Positions 1 through 6,772 of a stretch of 11,591 bases of DNA are shown here, piece by piece. The stretch is from Pedosphaera sp. GTDB lineage: Bacteria; Verrucomicrobiota; Verrucomicrobiia; Limisphaerales; UBA9464. The stretch covers positions 1 to 11,591 of the forward strand of contig SIAZ01000106.1 of assembly GCA_009695405.1 (NCBI GenBank). Direction: 5' to 3'. Numbering within the stretch: position 1 is the first letter of the stretch; each line of letters starts with the position of its first letter. The translations under genes and the position numbers were made by a program. The notes below the pieces were generated by a model. The model did not search any database, was not told the origin of the DNA, and saw only the letters and a program-made list of their open reading frames with translations.

Positions 1-86
1 GAGGACTCCGGCTCAAACCGCGCCTCCACCACTCGCCATGCCTTGCCAAGCCCGAGCAACTGTCCAAAGGTCTGTTCCGGTGTCAT
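1..86 (-). CDS. ISL3-family transposase, N-terminal fragment (runs off left edge)
   Basis: The minus strand reads ATG at 86-84 and then 28 open codons to the window edge, beginning MTPEQTFGQLLGLGKAWRVV and continuing EARFEPES. A short helix ending in LLGL, followed by W-x-V and an F-x-P-E strand, is the usual start of ISL3-type transposases, DDE enzymes that mobilise their own element. An in-frame TGA lies a few codons upstream, so the ATG is the only reasonable start. A TTGACA-like box (minus strand, 113-108) lies just upstream inside the element. Only the N-terminus is in the window, so the catalytic residues and intactness cannot be judged. Family assignment is from remembered similarity. 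Confidence 0.72.
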   Translation of the reverse strand, partial: MTPEQTFGQLLGLGKAWRVVEARFEPES

Positions 87-148
87 CGCTCGGCATCATC
101 CTCTAGCTGTCAAGCCCCCCCCGGTTTCACTGGAAATAGCGAGGAACC
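1..148 (-). mobile_element. ISL3-type insertion sequence, one end
   Basis: The transposase fragment starts about 60 bp inside a probable element boundary. On the minus strand the sequence from 148 inward begins GGTTCCTCGCTATTTCCAGT and is followed by a run of G. This resembles the GC-flanked terminal inverted repeats of ISL3 elements. The boundary is inferred because the neighbouring minus-strand reading frame loses protein-like content exactly there. The other end, its matching inverted repeat and the target duplication lie outside the window. Confidence 0.5.
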
Positions 149-357
149 AGATTTAATGCCACGGGGCAATGAGGCTTGTCTTTCGGGGTAAAGGGACAAT
201 GAGCGCATTGATGAAACTCCAATCGAGTCCAAGCCGGCGCGGTAGCTTCAGAGGCCCTAGATGCTTGCAAAAAGGTAGTCTTATCGACTTCAACTACCAA
301 TCGTTGAAGCGTACTGTCCTGAAAAGTTAATTCAAAATCGAAAACAACGGTGGGCAT
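127..357 (-). pseudogene. Small Cys-motif protein (DUF6901-like), truncated by the insertion sequence
   Basis: The minus-strand frame starts MPTVVFDFELTFQDST (ATG 357-355; an upstream TTG at 378 would add seven residues). It ends with TGA at 129-127. Near its end it reads WTRLEFHQCAHCPF, then a short spacer and HCPVALNLV. This paired-cysteine, His-containing block looks like a conserved, possibly metal-binding motif, and I associate it with the DUF6901 family of unknown function, whose members are clearly longer. After LNLV the last residues (PRYFQ) are encoded by what appears to be the insertion-sequence end, so the gene is cut and its C-terminal portion is missing here. No good Shine-Dalgarno is visible. 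Function unknown; the family name is from memory. Confidence 0.5.
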
Positions 358-542
358 AGCGGGTAAAGATGTAACCAAATACGAAGTTTCAATGTTCCTG
401 CTCTAGCGCTTACCGAAGTGCAGTGGATGACCCAAACGGATATCCCTAGTTGGAAAGAGGGACATCTGCTGATCTGCCTCCCGTTTTTTAAGTCGCCGAG
501 GCCACGGACTGCGTTCATTGTAGGTCACTTCACTGCCTTTTT
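358..542. other. Intergenic region between divergent genes
   Basis: This 185-bp gap separates the minus-strand truncated gene from the plus-strand hydrolase. It should contain promoters for both. No convincing sigma-70 pair, operator or hairpin was found. Frames crossing it look like random translation. Confidence 0.4.
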
Positions 543-653
543 ATGTTTAAACGCGTCGTCATCTGGGTGTGTCTTCCTTTTCTCTGGGTCGCTTGTACAT
601 CGATCACCAGAACCTTCCACCCAACGGGGCCTTGGAGTAACGCTTCTTTGTAG
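543..653 (+). pseudogene. Lipoprotein signal peptide segment of the hydrolase, ended by an in-frame TAG
   Basis: ATG at 543 opens MFKRVVIWVCLPFLWVACTS: a basic N-terminus, a hydrophobic core and a lipobox-like WVAC, as in lipoproteins exported by Sec and lipid-modified at Cys18. The frame continues through SITRTFHPTGPWSNASL and meets TAG at 651-653. The next codon belongs to the same frame as the hydrolase body and is protein-like (KVPSFQQGKRTGL, then the GTG at 693). The two pieces are therefore one ancestral gene (543-1733, 396 codons counting the TAG) split by a single nonsense codon, possibly from CAG. A sequencing error or stop read-through would give the same picture. Confidence 0.65.
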
Positions 654-692
654 AAAGTTCCTTCTTTTCAACAAGGCAAGCGCACTGGATTA

Positions 693-1733
693 GTGCAAGA
701 GATTTACTACGAAGGCCCCGCCTTTCAAGGGAATCCAACGCGGGTCTTCGCTTATATTGGTCGACCAGCTCACTCTGAGAACAAAAAGTTATCAAGAATG
801 GTGCTTGTTCATGGGGGTGGAGGCAAAGCCTTCCAGAATTGGGCCGAACACTGGGCTCAACGTGGCTATGTCGCTCTCGCCATGGATTTAGCTGGCAATG
901 GTCCTAACGGCCGCCTTCCAGAAGGAGGCCCAGACCAAACGGACCCAACCAAGTTTCGCAATTTTATTGAGACGGAAGCGCAAGAAATGTGGAGCTATCA
1001 CGCCGTTGCCAATGTCATCTTGGGGCATTCTTTGCTTCGTTCTTTCCCCGAAGTTGACCCAGATCGCATCGGCCTAACCGGCATTAGTTGGGGCGGGTAT
1101 CTGACGTGTCTCGTGGCAGCTCTCGACTCTCGTTTTAAGGTCGCTGTACCTGTTTACGGCTGTGGCTATTTAGGCGATAACAGTGTTTGGAAAAACAGTT
1201 CTCTTGCTGCAATGACTCATGAATCGCGAGAGCGTTGGTTGCGCTTATTTGATCCTAGTCACTATCTCGCTGAGGTGCGTTGCCCGATTCTTTTTCTCAA
1301 TGGCACCTCCGACTTCGCTTACCCACTGGATAGTTGCCAAAAGTCTTACCGTTTAGTTCCTAAAAGTCTGCGCCATTTGTCGATCGTGACTAATCTGCCC
1401 CACGGCCATATTTGGACGTTTAATGAAGTCGACGCTTTCGTCGATCAGGTCTTGCAGCAGTCCCCGCCCTTACCTACTCCCTCTGCATTGGTGTTAGAGG
1501 GCTCCACTGTTCGGGTTCAGATCGTCTCAGAAAAATCACTAAAACAAGCTTCCCTCTGCTACACAGCTGACACAGGGCCTTGGAACCAACGTCGATGGTC
1601 TAGCGAACCGGCTCAGTTGAAAGAACGGTCGATAACCGCACAACTTCCTCAGTCACGACCGTTGACCGCTTATATTGCTGTAGTTGATGAACGAGGTATT
1701 AGGGTGAGCTCGGATTTCATTGAACTGCCCTGA
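693..1733 (+). CDS. Secreted alpha/beta hydrolase (acetylxylan esterase / dienelactone hydrolase type)
   Basis: Reading from GTG 693 gives 346 residues of serine hydrolase. The oxyanion strand VLVHGGGG is at 37-44. The nucleophile elbow GISWGG has Ser132. The acid is probably Asp207 in NGTSDFAYPLDS, and the base is His237 or His239 in PHGHIW. A linker near 250 leads to a C-terminal beta domain with CYTADTGPW, a layout I associate with PVC-group carbohydrate or peptide esterases. The substrate cannot be read from sequence; ester cleavage on polysaccharides is a family-based guess. The body starts abruptly. Fourteen protein-like codons precede the GTG, and before them a TAG separates it from a lipoprotein signal peptide at 543. 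If translated only from 693, the protein would stay in the cytoplasm, which does not fit its type. It is therefore either a recent pseudogene, a read-through gene or an assembly error. Confidence 0.8.
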   Translation: MQEIYYEGPAFQGNPTRVFAYIGRPAHSENKKLSRMVLVHGGGGKAFQNWAEHWAQRGYVALAMDLAGNGPNGRLPEGGPDQTDPTKFRNFIETEAQEMWSYHAVANVILGHSLLRSFPEVDPDRIGLTGISWGGYLTCLVAALDSRFKVAVPVYGCGYLGDNSVWKNSSLAAMTHESRERWLRLFDPSHYLAEVRCPILFLNGTSDFAYPLDSCQKSYRLVPKSLRHLSIVTNLPHGHIWTFNEVDAFVDQVLQQSPPLPTPSALVLEGSTVRVQIVSEKSLKQASLCYTADTGPWNQRRWSSEPAQLKERSITAQLPQSRPLTAYIAVVDERGIRVSSDFIELP

Positions 1734-1816
1734 AATTATCAACCGGTTCAGGGGACAGCCAGAACACGGTTAGCTTGGCTCGACTGAGGCAGGCTGCGGC
1801 TTGATCCAGATACAAC

Positions 1817-2095
1817 TCAGACAACTTCAAGCGGGGTAAGTCCTGTTCGCGTATAGAAACGATGTGTTTCTTTATCTTTTTTAAGGCTGGTCTCGTATTT
1901 TCGAGCGGCTGCCTCGGCAAGTCCATCGTGCTGCCAAACTAAAAGCCAAGGCCCAGGTTGACCTGTCCATCGAGCGACCTCCACGTCAGCTGTGGTCATC
2001 AGTTTTGCAAGGTCACCGGTGTGCCCGATAAAGCAGCGACCCGCAGGGTTCCGGAGCACAAAGACCGACCAATGTTCATCATGAGAATTTTCCAC
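1817..2095 (-). CDS. Diverged GIY-YIG nuclease-like protein
   Basis: A GTG start at 2095-2093 gives 92 residues. An in-frame stop lies upstream and there is no ATG alternative. The first strand reads WSVFVLRNPAGR and the second CFIGHT (FIG at 22-24), the places of GIY and YIG. RWTG-x-GPW (42-50) and the helix AEAAARKYETSLKK (Glu68) follow, then FYTRTGLTP. The order matches small GIY-YIG proteins, which cut DNA with one metal ion. Oddities are Phe for the YIG tyrosine and Leu32 about where the catalytic Arg is expected (ten residues after that tyrosine), so nuclease activity is doubtful. The gene faces the hydrolase tail to tail. Its start overlaps the end of the possible minus-strand gene upstream by 17 bp. 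Confidence 0.6.
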   Translation of the reverse strand: MENSHDEHWSVFVLRNPAGRCFIGHTGDLAKLMTTADVEVARWTGQPGPWLLVWQHDGLAEAAARKYETSLKKDKETHRFYTRTGLTPLEVV

Positions 2096-2379
2096 CCCCG
2101 ATATATGCCAGTTGTTGGACGTCGAGGGGAGTCAAAACGCAATCATTCAATTCATCCCATCCATTCTTAGGTTCAAGAAGTTGCGGTTCTTGGCGCTCTC
2201 TTTTCAAATCATCGCTTCCAGTTCGGGCCCCCTTCCGCTTTGGCTTCCGTCTTCGGACGTAAATTTTTCTCTTTTGGCTGAAAGACAGAGCTAGCCTGCT
2301 CCGCGTCCGCTCTCAGTCCAAAATTCAAATTGTGAGCAAGTTTAGAGGCAATCCGTTTGACGACACAACCTGTAGTGGT
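2079..2379 (-). pseudogene. Possible frameshifted hypothetical gene
   Basis: Two overlapping minus-strand frames look like protein. Frame A is open from 2379 to a TGA at 2211-2209 and includes RIASKLAHNLNFGLRADAEQ and then KNLRPKTEAKAEGGPNWKR. Frame B is open from 2312 to a TGA at 2081-2079 and ends EPQLLEPKNGWDELND, CVLTPLDVQQLAYIGGGKFS. Joined by one frameshift between about 2210 and 2300 they would make a basic, Lys/Glu-rich protein of roughly 90-100 residues with a compact C-terminus. Neither frame has an ATG. I recognise no family. It could be a decayed gene, a sequence error or chance openness; the C-terminal part of frame B is the most convincing. Confidence 0.3.
2248..2259. other. Short UUCG-tetraloop hairpin
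   Basis: CGTC and GACG enclose the loop TTCG on the plus strand, followed by a T-rich stretch (2264-2275). This is the shape of a minimal terminator, but no plus-strand gene lies just upstream, and the same bases fall within the possible minus-strand gene. Reported only as structure. Confidence 0.25.
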
Positions 2380-2422
2380 CTAATTGACCCAGTAACACAG
2401 CCGGCTGTTGGTTGACTCGATT

Positions 2423-2953
2423 ATGCGGTGCCCAAAATGCTCATGCCAAGATGACAAGGTCATCGATTCTCGTTCTTCCAAGGAAGGGGCAACGATTCGC
2501 CGCCGCCGCGAGTGTACTCAGTGCACTCATCGGTTTACCACCTATGAGCAAATTGAGTACGAGCCGATGATGGTGATAAAGAGGGATGGTAGACGGGAGG
2601 ATTTTTCCAAGGATAAATTAATAGCGAGCCTCAAGCGGGCGTGTCAAAAGCGACCTGTTTCCGAAGACTCGATTACCTCGGCGGTGGATCGAGTTGAGGA
2701 ATATCTCGCGGCCAGTTGTGAGAGAGAGGCGGCTAGCACAGTCATTGGAGAGCGAGTGATGCGAGAACTACGTTCGATGGACCAAGTAGCCTACGTACGG
2801 TTTGCGAGTATTTATCGAAGTTTTGAGGAAGCGAACGACTTTGTAGCCGAGGTTGTCCGTTTGGAAGCGTTGCCGCCCGACGATAGGCGTCAAATGGAAT
2901 TGTTGGACGAGGGGGACGTTGACTCCTCTGAGAAAGGAACTCGGAAGAAATGA
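2423..2953 (+). CDS. nrdR: Transcriptional repressor NrdR
   Basis: From ATG 2423 (MRCPKC, the universal NrdR start) the protein is 176 residues, close to the family's usual 150-180. A TTG five codons earlier is less likely. The N-terminal zinc ribbon has Cys3/Cys6 and Cys31/Cys34, with RRRREC and HRFTTYE characteristic of the family. An ATP-cone follows from about 48 to 138, opening VIKRDGRREDF with the nucleotide-contacting Lys53-Arg54. NrdR senses ATP/dATP and represses ribonucleotide reductase genes by binding NrdR boxes. I saw no nrd gene or clear paired NrdR box here. The acidic/basic tail (EGDVDSSEKGTRKK) is a modest extension. The gene overlaps the next by ATGA, indicating coupled translation. 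Confidence 0.95.
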   Translation: MRCPKCSCQDDKVIDSRSSKEGATIRRRRECTQCTHRFTTYEQIEYEPMMVIKRDGRREDFSKDKLIASLKRACQKRPVSEDSITSAVDRVEEYLAASCEREAASTVIGERVMRELRSMDQVAYVRFASIYRSFEEANDFVAEVVRLEALPPDDRRQMELLDEGDVDSSEKGTRKK

Positions 2954-3600
2954 TCGCCTTAGTGAACGAATTTCTATTGGTGGCCAAGCTAGACGGCGGC
3001 TTTATTCCTTGTTCCGTCGATCAATTGACCGTCGAGTTGGCAGGCGCAGCAGCCACTGAGTTAGATCCAGATTGGTTAAAACAGGCGGCGGCGGGAATTC
3101 TACACTATTTTAAGGATGAGCTAGGACAAAATCAGGTCACTATCGCTGAATTTTCCGATGCTTTGGCTCGTGTTCTAGCCGGTTTGGGTCTGACTGCGGT
3201 GATTTCCAGCTTTGACACCTTGACGAATGAGGGGGGAAATGTTCTGCAAAAGGATCAACCCAAGGCGGAATCCAATTTGCCTTCTCCCACTGCCCCCCAC
3301 ACACAAGCCAAGCCGATAACCAAGGTATGGAAGGCGGATCTGCAGGCGATAGCTGCTGAGTCTAAGTCGCTAGGGGAATTAGATTTTCAGCGTCGGCTTC
3401 GCGCGAGACTGGATGAAGCGATTGCAGCCTGTCCTGAAGCGGTTGAATTCTCCGGATTAAGGGAGTGCGTCAAGCAATTGACCGAGCGCAAGCACTGGTG
3501 CGAGGAATGCCGGCGGTTGGAGACTTGGATTTTGGAGGTAATGACCTCTCGATTTAGTCAAGAGATCGGTGCTAGACGCTGCGCGCTTTTAGTTCGCTAG
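2950..3600 (+). CDS. Conserved-looking protein with a possible diverged ATP-cone N-terminus
   Basis: This 216-residue protein starts in the ATGA overlap with nrdR. I recognise no named family. The first 80 residues follow the ATP-cone pattern: LLVAKLDGGFIPCSVDQL can be laid over MMVIKRDGRREDFSKDKL of the adjacent NrdR. A helix LKQAAAGILHYFKDEL and then VTIAEFSDALARVLAGLG resemble the last helices of the cone. The arginine expected after the key lysine is Leu14, so nucleotide binding may be altered or lost. A Pro/Lys/Gln-rich linker (about 100-125) leads to a helical C-terminus with four cysteines, including CEEC (about 179-182). No membrane segment is seen. The overlap suggests a function tied to NrdR or to the downstream scpA/recG genes; that is inference. 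Confidence 0.65.
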   Translation: MIALVNEFLLVAKLDGGFIPCSVDQLTVELAGAAATELDPDWLKQAAAGILHYFKDELGQNQVTIAEFSDALARVLAGLGLTAVISSFDTLTNEGGNVLQKDQPKAESNLPSPTAPHTQAKPITKVWKADLQAIAAESKSLGELDFQRRLRARLDEAIAACPEAVEFSGLRECVKQLTERKHWCEECRRLETWILEVMTSRFSQEIGARRCALLVR

Positions 3601-3620
3601 TATTATTTTTAGTTTTGACG

Positions 3621-4619
3621 ATGAGCTTACCGGATCCGATTCCAACCAAACTGCTTGAAATTCCAGATGCGCATTCGAACCCAAAAGCTCGAGAGCGATG
3701 GTGTCAAATCCCTTTAGGTTTTGTGAACGAATATCGTGTTCAATTTGATGTTTTTGAAGGTCCATTGGATCTCCTTCTTCACTTAGTAAAGAAGCAAGAG
3801 ATTGATATTTATCAGGTTAATCTGACACGGATTGCCTCTGAATTTGTTGCCTACATTGATCAGATTAGGGAGCTCGATCTTGAGGTGGCGGGAGAATTTT
3901 TGGTGATGGCGGCTACTTTAATTTATATTAAAAGCAGAGAGTTATTGCCGGCCGATAAGAAGCCGGAATTTGAATCAGCGGATGAGGACGACGAGGACCC
4001 CCGCTTTGAGCTGATCCGACGCTTAGTTGAATACAAGAGATTTAAGGATGCAGCGGCGCTTTTGCAGGTGAGGGAAGGGGAGATGGAATTGATTTATGAG
4101 CGTCGCCCAGAGCGTTTGGACTTCGACGAACCGACCCCAATTCGGCGGGCTACGGCTTCTGTCTTTGATCTCATCGAAGCGGTTAATTCCATTTTAAAAC
4201 GGGTCGCTGCCCAAGGCTATTCGCAAGAGATTCAGGAGGATCCTTACACGGTGTCCGAAAAGATGGCCTTCTTGCGCGACCTGATTCTGCAAAGGGGTAC
4301 TTTCCATTTTAGTGAATTGTTTGCCACGGCAAGAACGCGCACCGAAGTGGTGGTCACTTTTCTGGCCGTCTTAGAACTGACCCGACTCCACCACCTGATC
4401 CTTACCCAAGGAGATGATTTTGGTGAAATTTTAATTGGGGCAGCACCGCTAGAAGAGGTCACTGCAGCGTTGATTGACCCGCCGCTTGAGGCGACTCAAG
4501 AATCTCGCTCTTCTTCGGCGACTGATCTGGCTCGTGATGCCCTTGATGGAGAAATAGGTGACGAGGAAGATTTGCCAGTTGAGGCATTTCAGATAACTGA
4601 AAAGATCCTTTCGTCCTAG
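3621..4619 (+). CDS. scpA: Segregation and condensation protein A (kleisin)
   Basis: The protein has 332 residues from ATG 3621. The hallmark VFEGPLDLLLHLVKK (residues 44-58) begins the kleisin N-domain, followed by EFLVMAATLIYIKSRELLP. The middle is acidic (ESADEDDEDPR). A C-terminal winged-helix region (FSELFATARTRTEVVVTFLAVLEL) leads to EILIG. ScpA bridges the two SMC heads and, with ScpB, forms the bacterial condensin that organises and segregates the chromosome. No smc or scpB gene is in the window. About 40 residues precede the canonical start, and an acidic tail of about 60 residues follows the winged helix. A GTG at 3723 just before the core is an alternative start. The gene lies 20 bp after the preceding one, so co-transcription is likely. 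Confidence 0.93.
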   Translation: MSLPDPIPTKLLEIPDAHSNPKARERWCQIPLGFVNEYRVQFDVFEGPLDLLLHLVKKQEIDIYQVNLTRIASEFVAYIDQIRELDLEVAGEFLVMAATLIYIKSRELLPADKKPEFESADEDDEDPRFELIRRLVEYKRFKDAAALLQVREGEMELIYERRPERLDFDEPTPIRRATASVFDLIEAVNSILKRVAAQGYSQEIQEDPYTVSEKMAFLRDLILQRGTFHFSELFATARTRTEVVVTFLAVLELTRLHHLILTQGDDFGEILIGAAPLEEVTAALIDPPLEATQESRSSSATDLARDALDGEIGDEEDLPVEAFQITEKILSS

Positions 4620-4676
4620 GATTGATCTGCTGAGTGCACTCCTTGCGGAACTCAAAAACATTCGTAATTCAGGACT

Positions 4677-6746
4677 ATGTCAGAGGCGCCGAAGACCTTA
4701 TCCCTTCCGACCCTAGACTCGCCTGTCTCGAGGGTGAGCGGTGTCGGACCGGCTCGTGAACGCTTGTTGGAACGGTTGGGCCTGAGGACGCTGGGTGATT
4801 TGTTGTTAGATGCTCCGAGGCGTCACGAAGATCGCCGATCGTTTTGTAAAGTCAGGGAATTAGAGGAAGGCGTCCGCGTGGCTGTGCTTGGCAGGATAGT
4901 GGCGGCTGGAGTCAAAAAATTCCGACAAAGTGGAAAATCAGTTTATGAGTTTATCTTAGAAGATGGCACCGCTCGGCTCCATTGCCGTTGGTGGAATATG
5001 CCGCATCTGGAGCGCCTTTTCAGTGTGGGTGATGAAATGGTGGTTTACGGCAAGATCAAGTCGTTGCAACCGGCAACGATGGATCACCCAGAGACAGAGC
5101 GTCTTTCCAGCTTAAGCGAGGTGGAGTCAGGAGGCGGCATTGAAGCTGAGGAACAGTCGATCCATGTAGGTCGGATCGTGCCGGTCTATTCACTAACTGA
5201 AGGACTAGGGCAGCGCACACGACGTTGGATTGCTTGGTCTGTGCTACGGCAGTGGGGTGATTTATTGCCCGTTCCTTCACCTGATTTAGTGGCCACACTC
5301 CCAGAGGGATTGGCTCCCCCGTGGCCGAGTCGTGCCAAGGCATTAGTCGATTTGCACTTCCCTAACCAGATGGGTGACGTCGAGTTGGCACGTCAACGCT
5401 TTGCCTTAGATGAATTCATTGAGTTACAACGGGTGCTCCAGCGGCGCCGACAAAATTTAGAGCGTAATACCAAGGCCTTGCCCTGTGGTGGTGACAATCG
5501 ACTCATGCGGCCATTTCTGGCTTCACTTGGATTTCAACCCACTGCAGCCCAGCAGCGTGTTTTGCGAGAAATCAGGAGGGATATGGGCGGGGAGGTGCCC
5601 ATGCGACGATTGCTACAGGGTGATGTTGGGGCGGGCAAGACTTTCGTCGCTGCTAGTGCCGCCTTAATGGCTTTAGAAAGTGGTTACCACGTAGCGGTAA
5701 TGGCGCCCACAGAGATTTTGGCAGGGCAGTTGCATCGGGTGTTTGAGCGTTGGTTTGGGCCGTTGGGAATCGAAGTGGCGATTCGCACCGGATCGATAAG
5801 ATCTTCAGGGTTGGTGCCTTTATTTTCTAACGGCCCTCAAGTAACTGTGGGAACCCATGCCCTTATTGAAGATAGTTTTGCCCCCGAACGGCTCGGCTTG
5901 GTGGTGATTGATGAACAGCATCGTTTTGGGGTTTCGCAACGGGAAAAATTACTAAAAAAGGGACATTACCCTCATCTCTTAGTGATGACCGCCACCCCCA
6001 TTCCGCGGACACTAGGACTCACCCTTTACGGCGATTTAGACGTGAGTATTTTAGATGGAAAACCACCCGGCCGAAGCCGAATTAGAACCCATCTGCGAAC
6101 ACCAGAGGCTCTGCCGAAAATTTGGGAATTTGTCCGACGCGAGATTGCGCTAGGTCACCGTGTTTATGTGGTTTATCCGAGGGTTTCAGATTCGGGCGAA
6201 GAGGATATTAAATCCGTAGAAACGGCTCATCCACGGATAGCTCAAGCCCTGCAACCGTTTCGAGTCGCGAGCCTTCACGGTCGAATGACTGGAGAGGAAA
6301 AGCAATCGACAATGGATGACTTTAGGTCGGGTGTTGTCCAAGTTTTGGTTGCCACTTCTTTGATTGAGGTTGGGGTAGATGTTCCTGAGGCAACAGTGAT
6401 GCTCATCGAAAATGCGGGGCAGTTTGGATTAGCACAGTTGCACCAACTAAGAGGCCGCATCGGACGTGGCACTGCCGAGTCGCATTGTATTCTTGTATCG
6501 GGCGAGGCAACCGAGATAGGTCAAAAGCGATTGGAAATTTTGGCAGGAACAGAGGATGGATTTGCATTGGCAGAAGCGGATTTAAAATTACGTGGTCCAG
6601 GGGAATTAGTAGGGCAAGCCCAGAGCGGTGTATCTGGATTACGATTCGGTGATTTGATTGAGGATGGAGACTTACTGGTTCAGGCACGTGACGTTGTTCG
6701 CAGTTATCTCGCCTCAGTAGAAAAGCAAAAACTGGATTCAATGTGA
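4677..6746 (+). CDS. recG: ATP-dependent DNA helicase RecG
   Basis: The protein has 689 residues, typical RecG length. The N-terminal wedge domain begins with a helix-hairpin-helix-like VSRVSGVGPARERLLERLGL and an OB fold (VRVAVLGRI, then FILEDGTARLHCRWWN). Superfamily 2 helicase motifs follow: Walker A GDVGAGKT with Lys321, DEQH at 412-415, MTATPIPRTL, and the second RecA lobe with LVATSLIEVGVDVPEA, then QLRGRIGRG. The C-terminal TRG-like region contains GPGELVGQAQSG. All catalytic motifs are intact. RecG reverses stalled forks and processes R-loops and Holliday junctions. An AGGA lies only two bases before the ATG. The gene follows scpA by 57 bp with no visible terminator. Confidence 0.97.
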   Translation: MSEAPKTLSLPTLDSPVSRVSGVGPARERLLERLGLRTLGDLLLDAPRRHEDRRSFCKVRELEEGVRVAVLGRIVAAGVKKFRQSGKSVYEFILEDGTARLHCRWWNMPHLERLFSVGDEMVVYGKIKSLQPATMDHPETERLSSLSEVESGGGIEAEEQSIHVGRIVPVYSLTEGLGQRTRRWIAWSVLRQWGDLLPVPSPDLVATLPEGLAPPWPSRAKALVDLHFPNQMGDVELARQRFALDEFIELQRVLQRRRQNLERNTKALPCGGDNRLMRPFLASLGFQPTAAQQRVLREIRRDMGGEVPMRRLLQGDVGAGKTFVAASAALMALESGYHVAVMAPTEILAGQLHRVFERWFGPLGIEVAIRTGSIRSSGLVPLFSNGPQVTVGTHALIEDSFAPERLGLVVIDEQHRFGVSQREKLLKKGHYPHLLVMTATPIPRTLGLTLYGDLDVSILDGKPPGRSRIRTHLRTPEALPKIWEFVRREIALGHRVYVVYPRVSDSGEEDIKSVETAHPRIAQALQPFRVASLHGRMTGEEKQSTMDDFRSGVVQVLVATSLIEVGVDVPEATVMLIENAGQFGLAQLHQLRGRIGRGTAESHCILVSGEATEIGQKRLEILAGTEDGFALAEADLKLRGPGELVGQAQSGVSGLRFGDLIEDGDLLVQARDVVRSYLASVEKQKLDSM

Positions 6747-6772
6747 GATTCCCGTAGGCTAATTTTAATCCT

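Noticed and set aside
418..693. Plus-strand 91-codon frame across the hydrolase leader
   Set aside because: It is in a different frame from the signal peptide and catalytic body, and its product is not protein-like. The frame from 543 continues in register into the hydrolase.
1717..1926. Minus-strand frame as an alternative end of the GIY-YIG-like gene
   Set aside because: The main frame continues after the LKK helix into FYTRTGLTP and a natural stop, which fits the family ending; no frameshift is needed.
2248..2278. UUCG hairpin plus T-rich run as an intrinsic terminator
   Set aside because: Only four base pairs, and no plus-strand gene ends nearby; the T-rich segment is the complement of a Lys-rich stretch in the possible minus-strand gene.
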